The notes: generated by a model from the letters alone, not told the origin. 64,000 nucleotides of DNA from Terebella lapidaria (GCA_949152475.1 OX424560.1:41596219-41660218); one strand, 5' to 3'; positions 1 to 12,447 are shown, numbered from the stretch's first letter. Program-made: numbers and translations.

Positions 1-3000
1 GTGGTTCTCTCCATCTCCAGCATGTCCACGATCTGGTTTTTACATTCTAGGAGTACTTCCAGCGAGCCCGGGCCGTGAAGACCACCAAGAGCGCCGTGGT
101 TCTCTCCATTTCCAGCATGTCCATGATCTGGTTTTTACATTCTAGGAGTACTTCCAGCGAGCCCTGGCCGTGAAGACCACCAGGAGTGCCGTGGTTCTCT
201 CCATCTCCAGCATGTCCACGATCTGGTTTTTACATTCTAGGAGTACTTCCAGCGAGCCCGGGCCGTAAAGACCACCAGGAGCGCCGTGGTTCTCTCCATC
301 TCCAGCATGTCCATGATCTGGTTTTTACATTCTAGGAGTACTTCCATCGAGCCCTGGCCGTGAAGACCACCAGGAGCGCCGTGGTTCTCTCCATCTCCAG
401 CATGTCCCTGATATGGTTTTTACATTCTAGGAGTACTTCCAGCTAGCCCTGGCCGTGAAGACCACCAGGAGCGCCGTGGTTCTCTCCATCTCCAGCATGT
501 CCATGATATGGTTTTTACATTCTAGGAGTACTTCCAGCGAGCCCTGGCCGTGAAGACCACCAGGAGCGCCGTGGTTCTCTCCATCTCCAGCATGTCCATG
601 ATCTGGATTTTACATTCTAGGAGTACTTCCAGCGAGCCCTGGCCGTGAAGACCTCCAGGAGCGCCGTGGTTCTCTCCATCTCCAGCATGTCCATGATCTG
701 GTTTTTACATTCTAGGAGTACTTCCAGCGAGCCCTGGCCGTGAAGACCTCCAGGAGTGCCGTGGTTCTCTCCATCTCCAGCATGTCCATGATCTGGTTTT
801 TACATTCTAGGAGTACTTCCAGCGAGCCCTGGCCGTGAAGACCACCAGGAGCGCCGTGGTTTTCTCCATCTCCAGCATGTCCGTGATCTGGTTTTTACAT
901 TCTTGGAGTACTTCCAGCGAGCCCTGGCCGTGAAGACCACCAGGAGCGCCGTTGTTTTCTCCATCTCCAGCATGTCCATGATCTGGTTTTTACATTCTTG
1001 GAGTACTTCCAGCGAGCCCTGGCCGTGAAAACCTCCAGGAGCGCCGTGGTTCTCTCCATCTCCAGCATGTCCATGATCTGGTTTTTACATTCTAGGAGTA
1101 CTTCCATCGAGCCCTGGCCGTGAAGACCACCAGGAGCGCCGTGGTTCTCTCCATCTCCAGCATGTCCCTGATATGGTTTTTACATTCTAGGAGTACTTCC
1201 AGCTAGCCCTGGCCGTGAAGACCACCAGGAGCGCCGTGGTTCTCTCCATCTCCAGCATGTCCATGATATGGTTTTTACATTCTAGGAGTACTTCCAGCGA
1301 GCCCTGGCCGTGAAGACCACCAGGAGCGCCGTGGTTCTCTCCATCTCCAGCATGTCCATGATCTGGTTTTTACATTGTAGGAGTACTTCCAGCGAGCCCT
1401 GGCCGTGAAGACCACCAGGAGCGCCGTGGTTCTCTCCATCTCCAGCATGTCCATGATCTGGTTTTTACATTCTATGAGTACTTCCAGCGAGCCCTGGCCG
1501 TGAAGACCACCAGGAGCGCCGTGGTTCTCTCCATCTCCAGCATGTCCATGATCTGGTTTTTACATTGTAGGAGTACTTCCAGCGAGCCCTGGCCGTGAAG
1601 ACCACCAGGAGCGCCGTGGTTCTCTCCATCTCCAGCATGTCCATGATCTGGTTTTTACATTGTAGGAGTACTTTCAGCGAGCCCTGGCCGTGAAGACCTC
1701 CAGGATCGCCGTGGTTCTCTCCATCTCCAGCATGTCCATGATCTGGTTTTTACATTCTAGGAGTATTTCCAGCGAGCTCTGGCCGTGAAGACCACCAGGA
1801 GCGCTGTGGTTCTCTCCATCTCCAGCATGTCCATGATCTGGTTTTTACATTCTAGGAATATTTCCAGCGAATTCTGGGCGTGGAGACCACCAGGAGCGCC
1901 GTGGCTCTCTTCATCTCCAGCATGTCCATGATCTGGTTTTTACATTCTAGGAGTACTTCCAGCGAGCCCTGGCCGTGAGGACCACCAGGAGCGCCGTGGT
2001 TCTCTCCATCTCCAGCATGTCCATGATCTGGTTTTTACATTCTAGGAGTACTTCCAGTGAGCCCTGGCCGTGAAGACCACCAGGAGCGCCGTGGTTCTCT
2101 CCATCTCCAGCATGTCCATGATCTGGTTTTTACATTGTAGGAGTACTTTCAGCGAGCCCTGGCCGTGAAGACCTCCAGGATCGCCGTGGTTCTCTCCATC
2201 TCCAGCATGTCCATGATCTGGTTTTTACATTCTAGGAGTATTTCCAGCGAGCTCTGGCCGTGAAGACCACCAGGAGCGCTGTGGTTCTCTCCATCTCCAG
2301 CATGTCCATGATCTGGTTTTTACATTCTAGGAATATTTCCAGCGAATTCTGGCCGTGGAGACCACCAGGAGCGCCGTGGCTCTCTTCATCTCCAGCATGT
2401 CCATGATCTGGTTTTTACATTCTAGGAGTACTTCCAGCGAGCCCTGGCCGTGAGGACCACCAGGAGCGCCGTGGTTCTCTCCATCTCCAGCATGTCCATG
2501 ATCTGGTTTTTACATTCTAGGAGTACTTCCAGTGAGCCCTGGCCGTAAAGACCACCAGGAGCGCCGTGGTTCTCTCCATCTCCAGCATGTCCATGATCTG
2601 GTTTTTACATTCTAGGAGTACTACCAGCGAGCCCTGGCCGTGAAGACCACCAGGAGTGCCGTGGTTCTCTCCATCTCCAGCATGTCCATGATATGGTTTT
2701 TACATTCTAGGAGTACTTCCAGCGAGCCCTGGCCACAAAGACCTCCAGGAGCGCCGTGGTTCTCTCCATCTCCAGCATGTCCATGATCTGGTTTTTACAT
2801 TCTAGGAGTACTTTCAGTGAGCCCTGGCCGTGAAGACCTCCAGGAGCACCGTGGTTCTCTCCATCTCCAGCATGTCCATGATCTGGTTTTTACATTCTAG
2901 GAGTACTTCGAGCGAGCCCTGGCCGTGAAGACCACCACGAGCGCCGTGGTTCTCTCCATCTCCAGCATGTCCATGATCTGGTTTTTACATTCTAGGAGTA

Positions 3001-6000
3001 CTTTCAGTGAGCCCTGGCCGTGAAGACCTCCAGGAGCACCGTGGTTCTCTCCATCTCCAGCATGTCCATGATCTGCTTTTTACATTCTAGGAGTACTTCC
3101 AGCAAGCCCTGGCCGTGAAGACCTCCAGGAGCGCCGTGGTTCTCTCCATCTCCAGCATGTCCATGATCTGGTTTTTACATTCTAGGAGTACTTCCAGCGA
3201 GCCCTGGCCGTGAAGACCTCCAGGAGCGCCGTGGTTCTCTCCATCTCCAGCATGTCCATGATCTGGTTTTTACATTCTAGGAGTACTTTCAGCGAGCCCT
3301 GGCCGTGAAGACCTCCAGGAGCGCCGTGGTTCTCTCCATCTCCAGCATGTCCATGATCTGGTTTTTACATTCTAGGAGTACTTTCAGCGAGCCCTGGCCG
3401 TGAGGACCACCAGGAGCGCCGTGGTTCTCTCCATCTCCAGCATGTCCATGATCTGGTTTTTACATTCTAGGAGTACTTCTAGCGAGCCCTGACCGTGAAG
3501 ACCTCCAGGAGCGCCGTGGTTCTCTCCATCTCCAGCATGTCCATGATCTGGTTTTTACATTCTAGGAGAACTTCTAGCGAGCCCTGGCTCTGAAGACCAC
3601 CAGGAGTGCCGTGGTTCTCTCCATCTCCAGCATGTCCATGATCTGGTTTTTACATTCTAGGAGTACTTCCAGCGAGCCCTGGCCGTGAAGACCACCAGGA
3701 GTGCCGTGGTTCTCTCCATCTCCAGCATGTCCACGATCTGGTTTTTACATTCTAGGAGTACTTCCAGCGAGCCCGGGCCGTGAAGACCACCAGGAGCGCC
3801 GTGGTTCTCTCCATTTCCAGCATGTCCATGATCTGGTTTTTACATTCTAGGAGTACTTCCAGCGAGCCCTGGCCGTGAAGACCACCAGGAGTGCCGTGGT
3901 TCTCTCCCTCTCCAGCATGTCCACGATCTGGTTTTTACATTCTAGGAGTACTTCCAGCGAGCCCGGGCCGTAAAGACCACCAGGAGCGCCGTGGTTCTCT
4001 CCATCTCCAGCATGTCCATGATCTGGTTTTTACATTCTAGGAGTACTTCCAGCGAGCCCTGGCCGTGAAGACCACCAGGAGCGCTGTGGTTCTCTCCATC
4101 TCCAGCATGTCCATGATCTGGGTTTTACATTCTTGGAGTACTTCCAGCGAGCCCTGGCCGTGAAGACCTCCAGGAGCGCCGTGGTTCTCTCCATCTCCAG
4201 CATGTCCATGATCTGGATTTTACATTCTAGGAGTACTTCCAGCGAGCCCTGGCCGTGAAGACCTCCAGGAGCGCCGTGGTTCTCTCCATCTCCAGCATGT
4301 CCATGATCTGGTTTTTACATTCTAGGAGTACTTCCAGCGAGCCCTGGCCGTGAAGACCTCCAGGAGTGCCGTGGTTCTCTCCATCTCCAGCATGTCCATG
4401 ATCTGGTTTTTACATTCTAGGAGTACTTCCAGCGAGCCCTGGCCGTGAAGACCACCAGGAGCGCCGTGGTTTTCTCCATCTCCAGCATGTCCGTGATCTG
4501 GTTTTTACATTCTTGGAGTACTTCCAGCGAGCCCTGGCCGTGAAGACGACCAGGAGCGCCGTTGTTTTCTCCATCTCCAGCATGTCCATGATCTGGTTTT
4601 TACATTCTTGGAGTACTTCCAGCGAGCCCTGGCCGTGAAAACCTCCAGGAGCGCCGTGGTTCTCTCCATCTCCAGCATGTCCATGATCTGGTTTTTACAT
4701 TCTAGGAGTACTTCCATCGAGCCCTGGCCGTGAAGACCACCAGGAGCGCCGTGGTTCTCTCCATCTCCAGCATGTCCCTGATATGGTTTTTACATTCTAG
4801 GAGTACTTCCAGCTAGCCCTGGCCATGAAGACCACCAGGAGCGCCGTGGTTCTCTCCATCTCCAGCATGTCCATGATATGGTTTTTACATTCTAGGAGTA
4901 CTTCCAGCGAGCCCTGGCCGTGAAGACCACCAGGAGCGCCGTGGTTCTCTCCATCTCCAGCATGTCCATGATCTGGTTTTTACATTGTAGGAGTACTTCC
5001 AGCGAGCCCTGGCCGTGAAGACCACCAGGAGCGCCGTGGTTCTCTCCATCTCCAGCATGTCCATGATCTGGTTTTTACATTCTAGGAGTACTTCCAGCGA
5101 GCCCTGGCCGTGAAGACCACCAGGAGCGCCGTGGTTCTCTCCATCTCCAGCATGTCCATGATCTGGTTTTTACATTGTAGGAGTACTTCCAGCGAGCCCT
5201 GGCCGTGAAGACCACCTGGAGCGCCGTGGTTCTCTCCATCTCCAGCATGTCCATGATCTGGTTTTTACATTCTAGGAGTACTTCCAGCGAGCCCTGGCCG
5301 TGAAGACCACCAGGAGCGCCGTGGTTCTCTCCATCTCCAGCATGTCCATGATCTGGTTTTTACATTGTAAGAGTACTTCCAGCGAGCCCTGGCCGTGAAG
5401 ACCTCCAGGAGCGCCGTGGTTCTCTCCATGTCCAGCATGTCCATGATCTGGTTTTTACACTGTAGGAGTACTTCCAGCGAGCCCTGGCCGTGAAGACCAC
5501 CAGGAGCGCCGTGGTTCTCTCCATCTCCAGCATGTCCATGATCTGGTTTTTACATTCTAGGAGTACTTCCAGCGAGCCCTGGCCGTGAAGACCTCCAGGA
5601 GCGCCGTGGTTCTCTCCATCTCCAGCATGTCCATGATCTGGTTTTTACACTGTAGGAGTACTTCCAGCGAGCCCTGGCCGTGAAGACCACCAGGAGCGCC
5701 GTGGTTCTCTCCATCTCCAGCATGTCCATGATCTGGTTTTTACATTGTAGGAGTACTTCCAGCGAGCCCTGGCCGTGAAGACCACCAGGAGCGCCGTGGT
5801 TCTCTCCATCTCCAGCATGTCCATGATCTGGTTTTTACATTCTAGGAGTACTTCCAGCGAGCCCTGGCCGTGAAGACCACCAGGAGCGCCGTGGTTCTCT
5901 CCATCTCCAGCATGTCCATGATCCGGTTTTTACATTGTAGGAGTACTTCCAGCGAGCCCTGGCCGTGAAGACCACCAGGAGCGCCGTGGTTCTCTCCATC

Positions 6001-6880
6001 TCCAGCATGTCCATGATCTGGTTTTTACATTCTAGGAGTACTTCCAGCGAGCCCTGGCCGTGAAGACCACCAGGAGCGCCGTGGTTCTCTCCATCTCCAG
6101 CATGTCCATGATCTGGTTTTTACATTGTAGGAGTACTTCCAGCGAGCCCTGGCCGTGAAGACCTCCAGGAGCGCCGTGGTTCTCTCCATGTCCAGCATGT
6201 CCATGATCTGGTTTTTACACTGTAGGAGTACTTCCAGCGAGCCCTGGCCGTGAAGACCACCAGGAGCGCCGTGGTTCTCTCCATCTCCAGCATGTCCATG
6301 ATCTGGTTTTTACATTCTAGGAGTACTTCCAGCGAGCCCTGGCCGTGAAGACCTCCAGGAGCGCCGTGGTTCTCTCCATCTCCAGCATGTCCATGATCTG
6401 GTTTTTACACTGTAGGAGTACTTCCAGCGAGCCCTGGCCGTGAAGACCACCAGGAGCGGCGTGGTTCTCTCCATCTCCAGCATGTCTATGATCTGGTTTT
6501 TACATTCTAGGAGTACTTCCAGCGAGCCCTGGCCGTGAGGACCACCAGGAGCGCCGTGGTTCTCTCCATCTCCAGCATGTCCATGATCTGGTTTTTACAT
6601 TCTAGGAGTATTTCCAGCGAGCCCTGGCCGTAAAGACCACCAGGAGTGCCGTGGTTCTCTCCATCTCCAGCATGTCCATGATCTGGTTTTTACATTCTAG
6701 GAGTACTTCCAGCGAGCCCTGGCCGTGAAGACCTCCAGGAGCGCCGTGGTTCTCTCCATCTCCAGCATGTCCATGATCTGGTTTTTACATTCTAGGAGTA
6801 CTTCCAGCGAGCTCTGGCTGTGAAGACCACCAGGAGCGCCGTGGTTCTCTCCATCTCCAGTATGTTCATGATCTGGTTTT
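1..6880 (+). repeat. 95-bp satellite derived from an SLC5A7 intron/exon junction, at least 72 units
   Basis: Units of exactly 95 bp follow one another from the window edge. The word GTGGTTCTCTCC falls on positions 1, 96, 191, 1711, 2186, 3706, 5416, 6176 and 6841, all equal to 1+95n, so there is no net length drift over 72 units. Each unit contains a 3' splice site (TTTTTACATTCTAG then GAG) followed by 86 bases of coding sequence that recur, nearly unchanged, as the start of the real transporter exon at 6796. The unit therefore looks like 86 exon bases plus the last 9 or more intron bases, joined at a run of five T. Variants are shared in blocks, which shows duplication of groups of units. 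The array continues past the left edge of the window. It encodes no protein of its own. Confidence 0.95.
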
Positions 6881-8430
6881 TCTCCATCCCTCCCGTTCTG
6901 CTGGGAGCAGTGGCTGCCTCTGCAGGTGTGTACATGACATTTAGCACACTGTGTGGATGTTAAAGTAATCAGTCCTCGGACATTATCCAGGTAGGCAATT
7001 TACGAAACATATTTACTCAAGACTGATATTGCTGTAATCTAGTTGGCAAGCAGTTCTGAAAAAATTCCAACAGGTATGCAGTAGAAAAAGGTAGGCCTAC
7101 ACTGTCTGCCCCACACTCTCTGCCTTGATGACGCTAATATGGCTTCGGATGTAAATGTTTGGTCGAATGTTGTCTCAGTTCCAAAAGCTGTTCATTTTAA
7201 AATTAGGCTTTCTTGCGGCTTCGCCGTGATTTCACGTTGGAAATGGGTAGATAAATACACCAGGCCATGTGACAGATACTACACAAGAAGTAACACCACG
7301 ATTATGGTACAATATGCTGGTACATTTATGAGACATTCGGTGAAAATTTAGTAATGGGGTAGGTCCTAGGCAATGTACCTCTTCCTCTCGAGGCCATCGC
7401 ATACATTCACTTGTGTTTGTAGATTGGAACCAGACAGAGTACCTTGGCTTTGGGACGATCCCTGTCCCGGCCTGCGACTACCCGCTGGCGCTGCCGATGG
7501 TGATGCGGTTCCTGACTCCGACCCCGGTGGGGATTGTTGGCCTGGGGTCAGTGTCCGCCGCCGTCATGTCCTCCACCGACAGCGCCATCCTCGCCACCAG
7601 CTCCATGTTCGCGGTCAACATCTACACGCCGCTCCGTAACGCAGTCACTCAGTGCTGCTGCAAGAGGCTCAAGGTACGAGTTCTTCAGACAAAGCTCTTT
7701 CTGTGTGCAATGTTCTCTGGTATAAGTTACACATGGAGCTTGTTGTCTAGCGCTCAGCAGATTTGAAAACTAAAGGACAGACCGAGTAGGATGGTGACTT
7801 CAAACTTATAACAGTTATTGTGTTGTGTTACAGCTGACGTCGGACACGGAGGTTGTGTGGGTGATGAGAGGTACGATGATTGTAGTCGGAGCTGTGGCTA
7901 CCATCGTCGCCATCACGGCCACCTCCATCTACGGGTTGTTCGTGTTGCTAGGCGACCTCGTGTATGTGGTGCTGTTCCCACAGTTCGTGTGCGTGGTGCA
8001 TGTGTCATTCAGTAACTCGTACGGGTCGTTCGTGGGTTACTGGGCCAGCCTGCTGCTAAGACTGGCTGGCGGGGAGCCGTACCTGGGCCTGCCACCCCTC
8101 ATCAAGTACCCGTACTATGACGAGGTCCAGGGGGTCCAGCAGTTCCCGTTCCGTACAGTGACGATGCTAATCGGACTTCTACTGCTCGTCACTGTGTCTC
8201 TGCTCGCTCGGGAGTGCGCCAAACGATCTGCTACGTTCAGGAAACTCGACAGTTATCTTTTCGAAAGCTTTACAGCTAAAAGCGATGATAATGACAACGC
8301 AGACGCCAAATTCAGTAATAAGTCGATGAACACTGACGAAAAGGAACTGGATCCTTTACAACCCAAAGTAGCTGAGGACTCAAACAACCAACAGGAGACC
8401 AGCCAACTGATGCATGACAAATACCAATAG
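6796..8430 (+). CDS. SLC5A7: High-affinity choline transporter (SLC5A7/CHT1-like), last three exons
   Basis: This is a partial gene for a sodium- and chloride-coupled choline transporter of the SLC5 family. Such transporters sit in the plasma membrane of cholinergic neurons and bring in choline for acetylcholine synthesis. The exons are 6796-6925 (starts EYFQRALAVKT, ends phase 1), 7423-7673 and 7834-8430 (stop TAG), all with GT-AG introns. Family marks are DWNQT at the second exon start, GLGSVSAAVMSS.DSAIL, the WVMR segment and RLAGGEPYL. Several hydrophobic membrane segments are visible. The C-terminal tail (after about 8260) is hydrophilic and acidic and ends in DKYQ. Everything upstream of residue EYFQ lies left of the window, beyond the satellite. 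The exon at 6796 is itself the last copy of the 95-bp satellite unit, so this gene's acceptor is preceded by about 72 near-identical acceptors. The family call is firm; orthology to vertebrate CHT1 rather than a paralogue is likely but not proved. Confidence 0.88.
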
Positions 8431-9036
8431 TTACAATAGTGGTATTACCACAGGCCAATAGAGAGATCATTACATCTCTCAAACCGTGTATCATCTGGTA
8501 TCATACAGGACTATCTGAGGACAAGCAGGGGTGTTGAGGGTTGTGGAGGAACCGGGCACATTGTCCCGCCCGGGGCACAGTCTGGGTGGTTTCTAAAATA
8601 TATTTGGAGGAAGTAAAATTAGGTCCAATCGTTATACACTGTTCAACTTACGTACATAATATCCTGACACTTTTTTCGAGTGGTATGACGCCGGTATCAT
8701 GGACTGATCCAGCATTTAGGGGAGAGGTTGGAACCGAGTGAAGCGAATTCTTCTGTTCAAGGATCCCAGAATCGTTTATGTTCTATAGCCTCCTTGCCCC
8801 TCCTGGGTATAAACTCCACTTGACTAAGATACCCATTGATTTCACTGTTCTTCAAATGACTGCAAATGCAAAAATTAGCCCAAGGGCTAAGAACGATTAC
8901 TGAAGAAATGTAGATTGTTACGCCACTTTTTTTCTACCAAACTGTCGTTTCAACATTTAAGGTTATTAAAGGTCAAATTCACTGAAACTGTTATATATGA
9001 TTTCCCATTTGAATGTTCCAATATTTAAAGCTCTAT
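8431..9036. other. 3' flank of the choline transporter, no gene seen
   Basis: This stretch follows the transporter stop codon and probably includes its 3' UTR. No canonical AATAAA is evident close to the stop. No open frame with splice signals or a recognisable protein was found on either strand. Toward the end the sequence becomes AT-rich and enters a repeat neighbourhood: the phrase around 8870 resembling TTAGCCCAAGGGC returns in variant form near 9416. Confidence 0.5.
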
Positions 9037-9047
9037 CGCACGGAGGT

Positions 9048-9243
9048 GACACACCAGTGAGTGAAAAAACTTCCTTTTGCCTTCATTTGCGATAGCTTTG
9101 ATTGTGCTGACGTTTTGATGATTTTGCTAAAAGATCACAATGAAAAGTTCATCGTGGAAGCGGAAATATCGCGAGGGAACGTGAAAAGTTAACCAGGGAA
9201 CGCAAAAAGATTAAGAGAATGTGGAAACAAACACTGGTGTGTC
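9048..9243. repeat. Hairpin-forming inverted repeat, MITE-like relic
   Basis: GACACACCAGTG at 9048-9059 is repeated as its exact reverse complement at 9232-9243. The match continues loosely outward (CACGGA at 9039-9044 against TCCGTG at 9256-9261). The spacer is AT-rich and non-coding. This layout fits a small non-autonomous inverted-repeat element; no target duplication was identified. Confidence 0.5.
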
Positions 9244-9449
9244 CTCTCAGGGGCTTCCGTGACCGACAATTTAAGGGCGACGACACTTATACACAACAGA
9301 AATGGGGAACATATGGGTATTATAAGACATATTTTGATAAAATGATCAACAAAGTCCAAAATTGACCTCTGTCATCGAAAATGGCAGCCATTTTGAAAAA
9401 AAAGGCAACAAAAAAATTAGGCCAAGGGCCGAAGATAGGTTACCGGACA

Positions 9450-10530
9450 ATGTTTAATATTTTAGATGTTAGCCAGGTCACTGGTTGAATTCAAGGTCAA
9501 GAGAATATTCAGCATATATAACATTAAGCATATATCATGTCCACAGTTGATTGCTAAGCTGTAAATTCAATAATCAGAGAGATATTAGCAATTTTGTGCT
9601 GTGGCCTTGAAAATGAAGGGGCAAAGGTCAAATTCAAGGTCATAAAAATATTCAATGTACATCATTTTCTATATCATGTCCACAATTGATTCCCAAGCCA
9701 TACAGTCAATAGAGGAGCGAGATATGAGTCAGTTTGTCTTTGGACCTTGAAAATGAGGTCAGAGGTCACGAGAATATTCAGCATATATCATTTCCTATAT
9801 GTCCACAATTGATTCCTAAGCTGTAAAGTCGATAATAAGTGAGATATTAGCCTGTTTGTCCTGTGACCTTGAAAATCAGGTCAAATGTCAAATTCAAGGT
9901 CATGACAAGAATCTGCATATGTCATTTCCTATATGTTAATAATTGATTGCTAAGCTGTAAAGTCGATAACAAGCGAGATATTAGCCATTTTGTCCTGTGA
10001 CCTTGAAAATGAGGTTGAAAGTCAAATTCAAGGTCATCAGAATATTGGGCATATATCATTTCCTATATGTCCACAATTGATTCCTAAGCTGTAGAGTCGA
10101 TAATAAGCGAGATATAAGCCATTTTGTGCTCTGACCTTGAAACTGAGGTCAGAGGTCAAATTCAAGGTCACGAGAATATTCAGCATATATTATTTCCTAT
10201 ATGTCCACAATTGATTCCTAAGCTGTAGAGTCGATAATAAGCGAGATATAAACATTTTGTGCTCTGACCTTGAAACTGAGGTCAGAGGTCAAATTCAAGG
10301 TCACGAGAATATTCAGCATATATCATTTCCTATATGTCCACAATTGATTCCTAAGCTGTAGAGTCGATAATAAGCGAGATATAAGCATTTTGTGCTCTGA
10401 CCTTGAAACTGAGGTCAGAGGTCAAATTCAAGGTCACGAGAATATTCAGCATATATCATTTCCTATATGTCCATAATTGATTCCTAGTCTCTAATCTCAA
10501 TATCAAGTGAGATATTAGGCATAATGTGTC
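9450..10530. repeat. ~133-bp tandem array containing AGGTCA half-sites
   Basis: About eight imperfect units are present. The later ones are spaced 133-134 bp (the TGACCTTGAA word at about 9864, 9998, 10132, 10265 and 10398). Each unit has TGACCTTGAA, then GAGGTCAGAGGTCAAATTC, then AAGGTCA, a block reading TCATTTCCTATATGTCCACA, and a block around AGTCGATAATAAGCGAGAT. Earlier units (9480-9860) are more diverged and vary in length. The array carries no coding capacity. Confidence 0.85.
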
Positions 10531-11569
10531 CCATTATACAGCATAGGAGAATTTAACATGGGAAAGTCCAATTTGGGCCGAGTTTAGGCCAAAATGGCCC
10601 ACTTCAAGCGCAACGAAATTTATAGACATCATAGGAGTACATATGAGGAGTCTTATGTATCAAAAAGAAAAAAAGTTACTGAACAGATTTTGAGAAAATG
10701 GCCGCCAAAGTCCAAAATCAGACATTTTTCGTCGAAAACGGCCGCCATTTTGAAAAAAATGCGAAAATCAAAAAACTAAAAAATACCTCCTTCTTGAATT
10801 ATTTTTAAGTATTTTCGTGCGAAATTTCAGAAAAATTCGCCCGTAAACAAAAAAAAATAAAAATGTGGATGACGACGACGACGACGACGACGACGGACGA
10901 CGGACGACGGACGCCACGCCACGCCAATAGGTTATCGGACCATAGGTTCGGTAACCTAAAAAAGTTTTTGTGGAGGGGCGGACGACGGACAGCGAGACGG
11001 ATACAATTGAAGCTATATGCCAATAAGTTTAATATCGAACCATGGTACGGTAACCTAAAATGGAAGCGAATCCAGGATGTTTCGGCAGGGGTCCTTTAAT
11101 GTTCTGACCTTTCCCTGACCATCTCTGAGTAAAAATTGCACAAAAAATCGATATGATCACCTTGCTATCAAACATACTTTCATTTTATTCTTTCTAGTAG
11201 GGGGGGAGGGGGGGGGTGTCCTTCTCAATATTTAACGAAAATCTTGAAGAGTTCCTATGTAATGTTGTCCTAATTTAGTGTATATAAAAGTCATTGTACA
11301 TTTTTGTCGATACACGCACACATATATATATAACAGTATGCTGGATCTGTAGCCTTGTGACTGGTTCTCACTGTGTATTCGTTGTCGTGGCAATTCTGGA
11401 CTGTCGGGTACAAAAATATGTGTAATTCAAACACAAAACACATTCATTTACATTAAAAGATGTATTCATGTACCCATTATACTTTTATATGTACCCGCTT
11501 CATATACATATGTAATATACTCGTTCTCTTCTTCCATCAAAATCTGATGTCGTGAAATGATAACGCAAT
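10531..11569. other. AT-rich spacer with a GAC microsatellite, no gene seen
   Basis: This stretch follows the 133-bp array and may be the tail of the same composite repeat. It includes a GAC-rich run at 10868-10915, two variants of a GGTAACCTAAAA word (near 10950 and 11050), a G-rich tract near 11200-11217 and an AT-rich section after 11270. Short open frames across the GAC run are low-complexity and have no protein-like features. Confidence 0.5.
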
Positions 11570-12447
11570 CTAGGGAAGCTTATTAGGGACATTCAATTTT
11601 TTTTTATTTATGATTTAACTTTTTTTCTGAAGAATAATTTACTCCCTGGGAAAAACCAGAGAAACTGGGAAATAAATATTTAAAACCCGGAATTAAATAT
11701 TAAAACCGGGAATTAAGTATTTAAACCTGGAATTAAATGTTCAAACCGGGAAATAAATATTTAAACCTGGAAATAAATGTCCAAACCCGGAATTAAATAT
11801 TCAAACCTGGAATTAAATGTTCAAACCTGGAATTAAATATTATAAAACCTGGAATTAAGTATTAGAACCGGGAAATAAATATTCAAACCCGGAATTAAGT
11901 ATTAAAACCCGGAATTAAGTGTTCAAACCGGGAAATAAATATTCAAACCGGGAAATAAATGTTCAAACCCGGAATTGAATATTCAAACCCGGAATTAAGT
12001 ATTAAAACCCGGAAATAATTACACAAACCGGGAAATAAACATTCAAACCTGGAATTAAATGTTCAAACCCGGAATTAAGTATTTAAACCAGGAATTAATT
12101 ATTAAAACCCGGAATTAAGTATTAAAACTGGGAAATAATTATTTAAGCCCAGAAACATTTATTTCCAGGTTCTAATATTTAATTCCCGGTTTTAATATTT
12201 ATTTCCCGGGTTTAAATGTTTAATTCTGGGTTTTAATATTTATTTCCGGGTTTGAATATTTATTTCCCGGTTTGAACATTTAATTCCAGGTTTAAATACT
12301 TAATTCCCGGTTTTAATATTTAATTCCGGGTTTTAAATATTTATTTCCCAGTTTCTCTGCTTTTTCCCAGGGAGTAAATCATCAGGGAGAAAAAAAAAGT
12401 TAAATCATAAGTAAAAAAAAGTGAATGTCCCTAACAAGCTTCCCTAG
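11570..12447. mobile_element. 878-bp MITE with inverted ends and internal ~20-bp AACCGGGAATTAA repeats
   Basis: The element starts CTAGGGAAGCTTATTAGG and ends with the near-exact reverse complement (CTAACAAGCTTCCCTAG). Both arms continue inward through a poly-T/A segment, TACTCCCTGGG and a run of units of about 20 bp of the form AAACC(C/T)GGAATTAAATATT. The repeat runs switch orientation near 12150. The 4-bp direct repeat CAAT flanks the element (11566-11569 and 12448-12451), a likely target-site duplication. No coding sequence is present, so this is a non-autonomous DNA transposon or foldback element. A diverged relative with the same internal motif lies near 46000. Confidence 0.82.

Noticed and set aside
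1-6880. Regular direct repeats resembling a CRISPR array, and minus-strand open frames of about 70 codons inside it
   Set aside because: There are no unique spacers: the whole 95-bp unit repeats. The period is not a multiple of three, so open frames arise and close by chance variants. The array is explained by the transporter exon.
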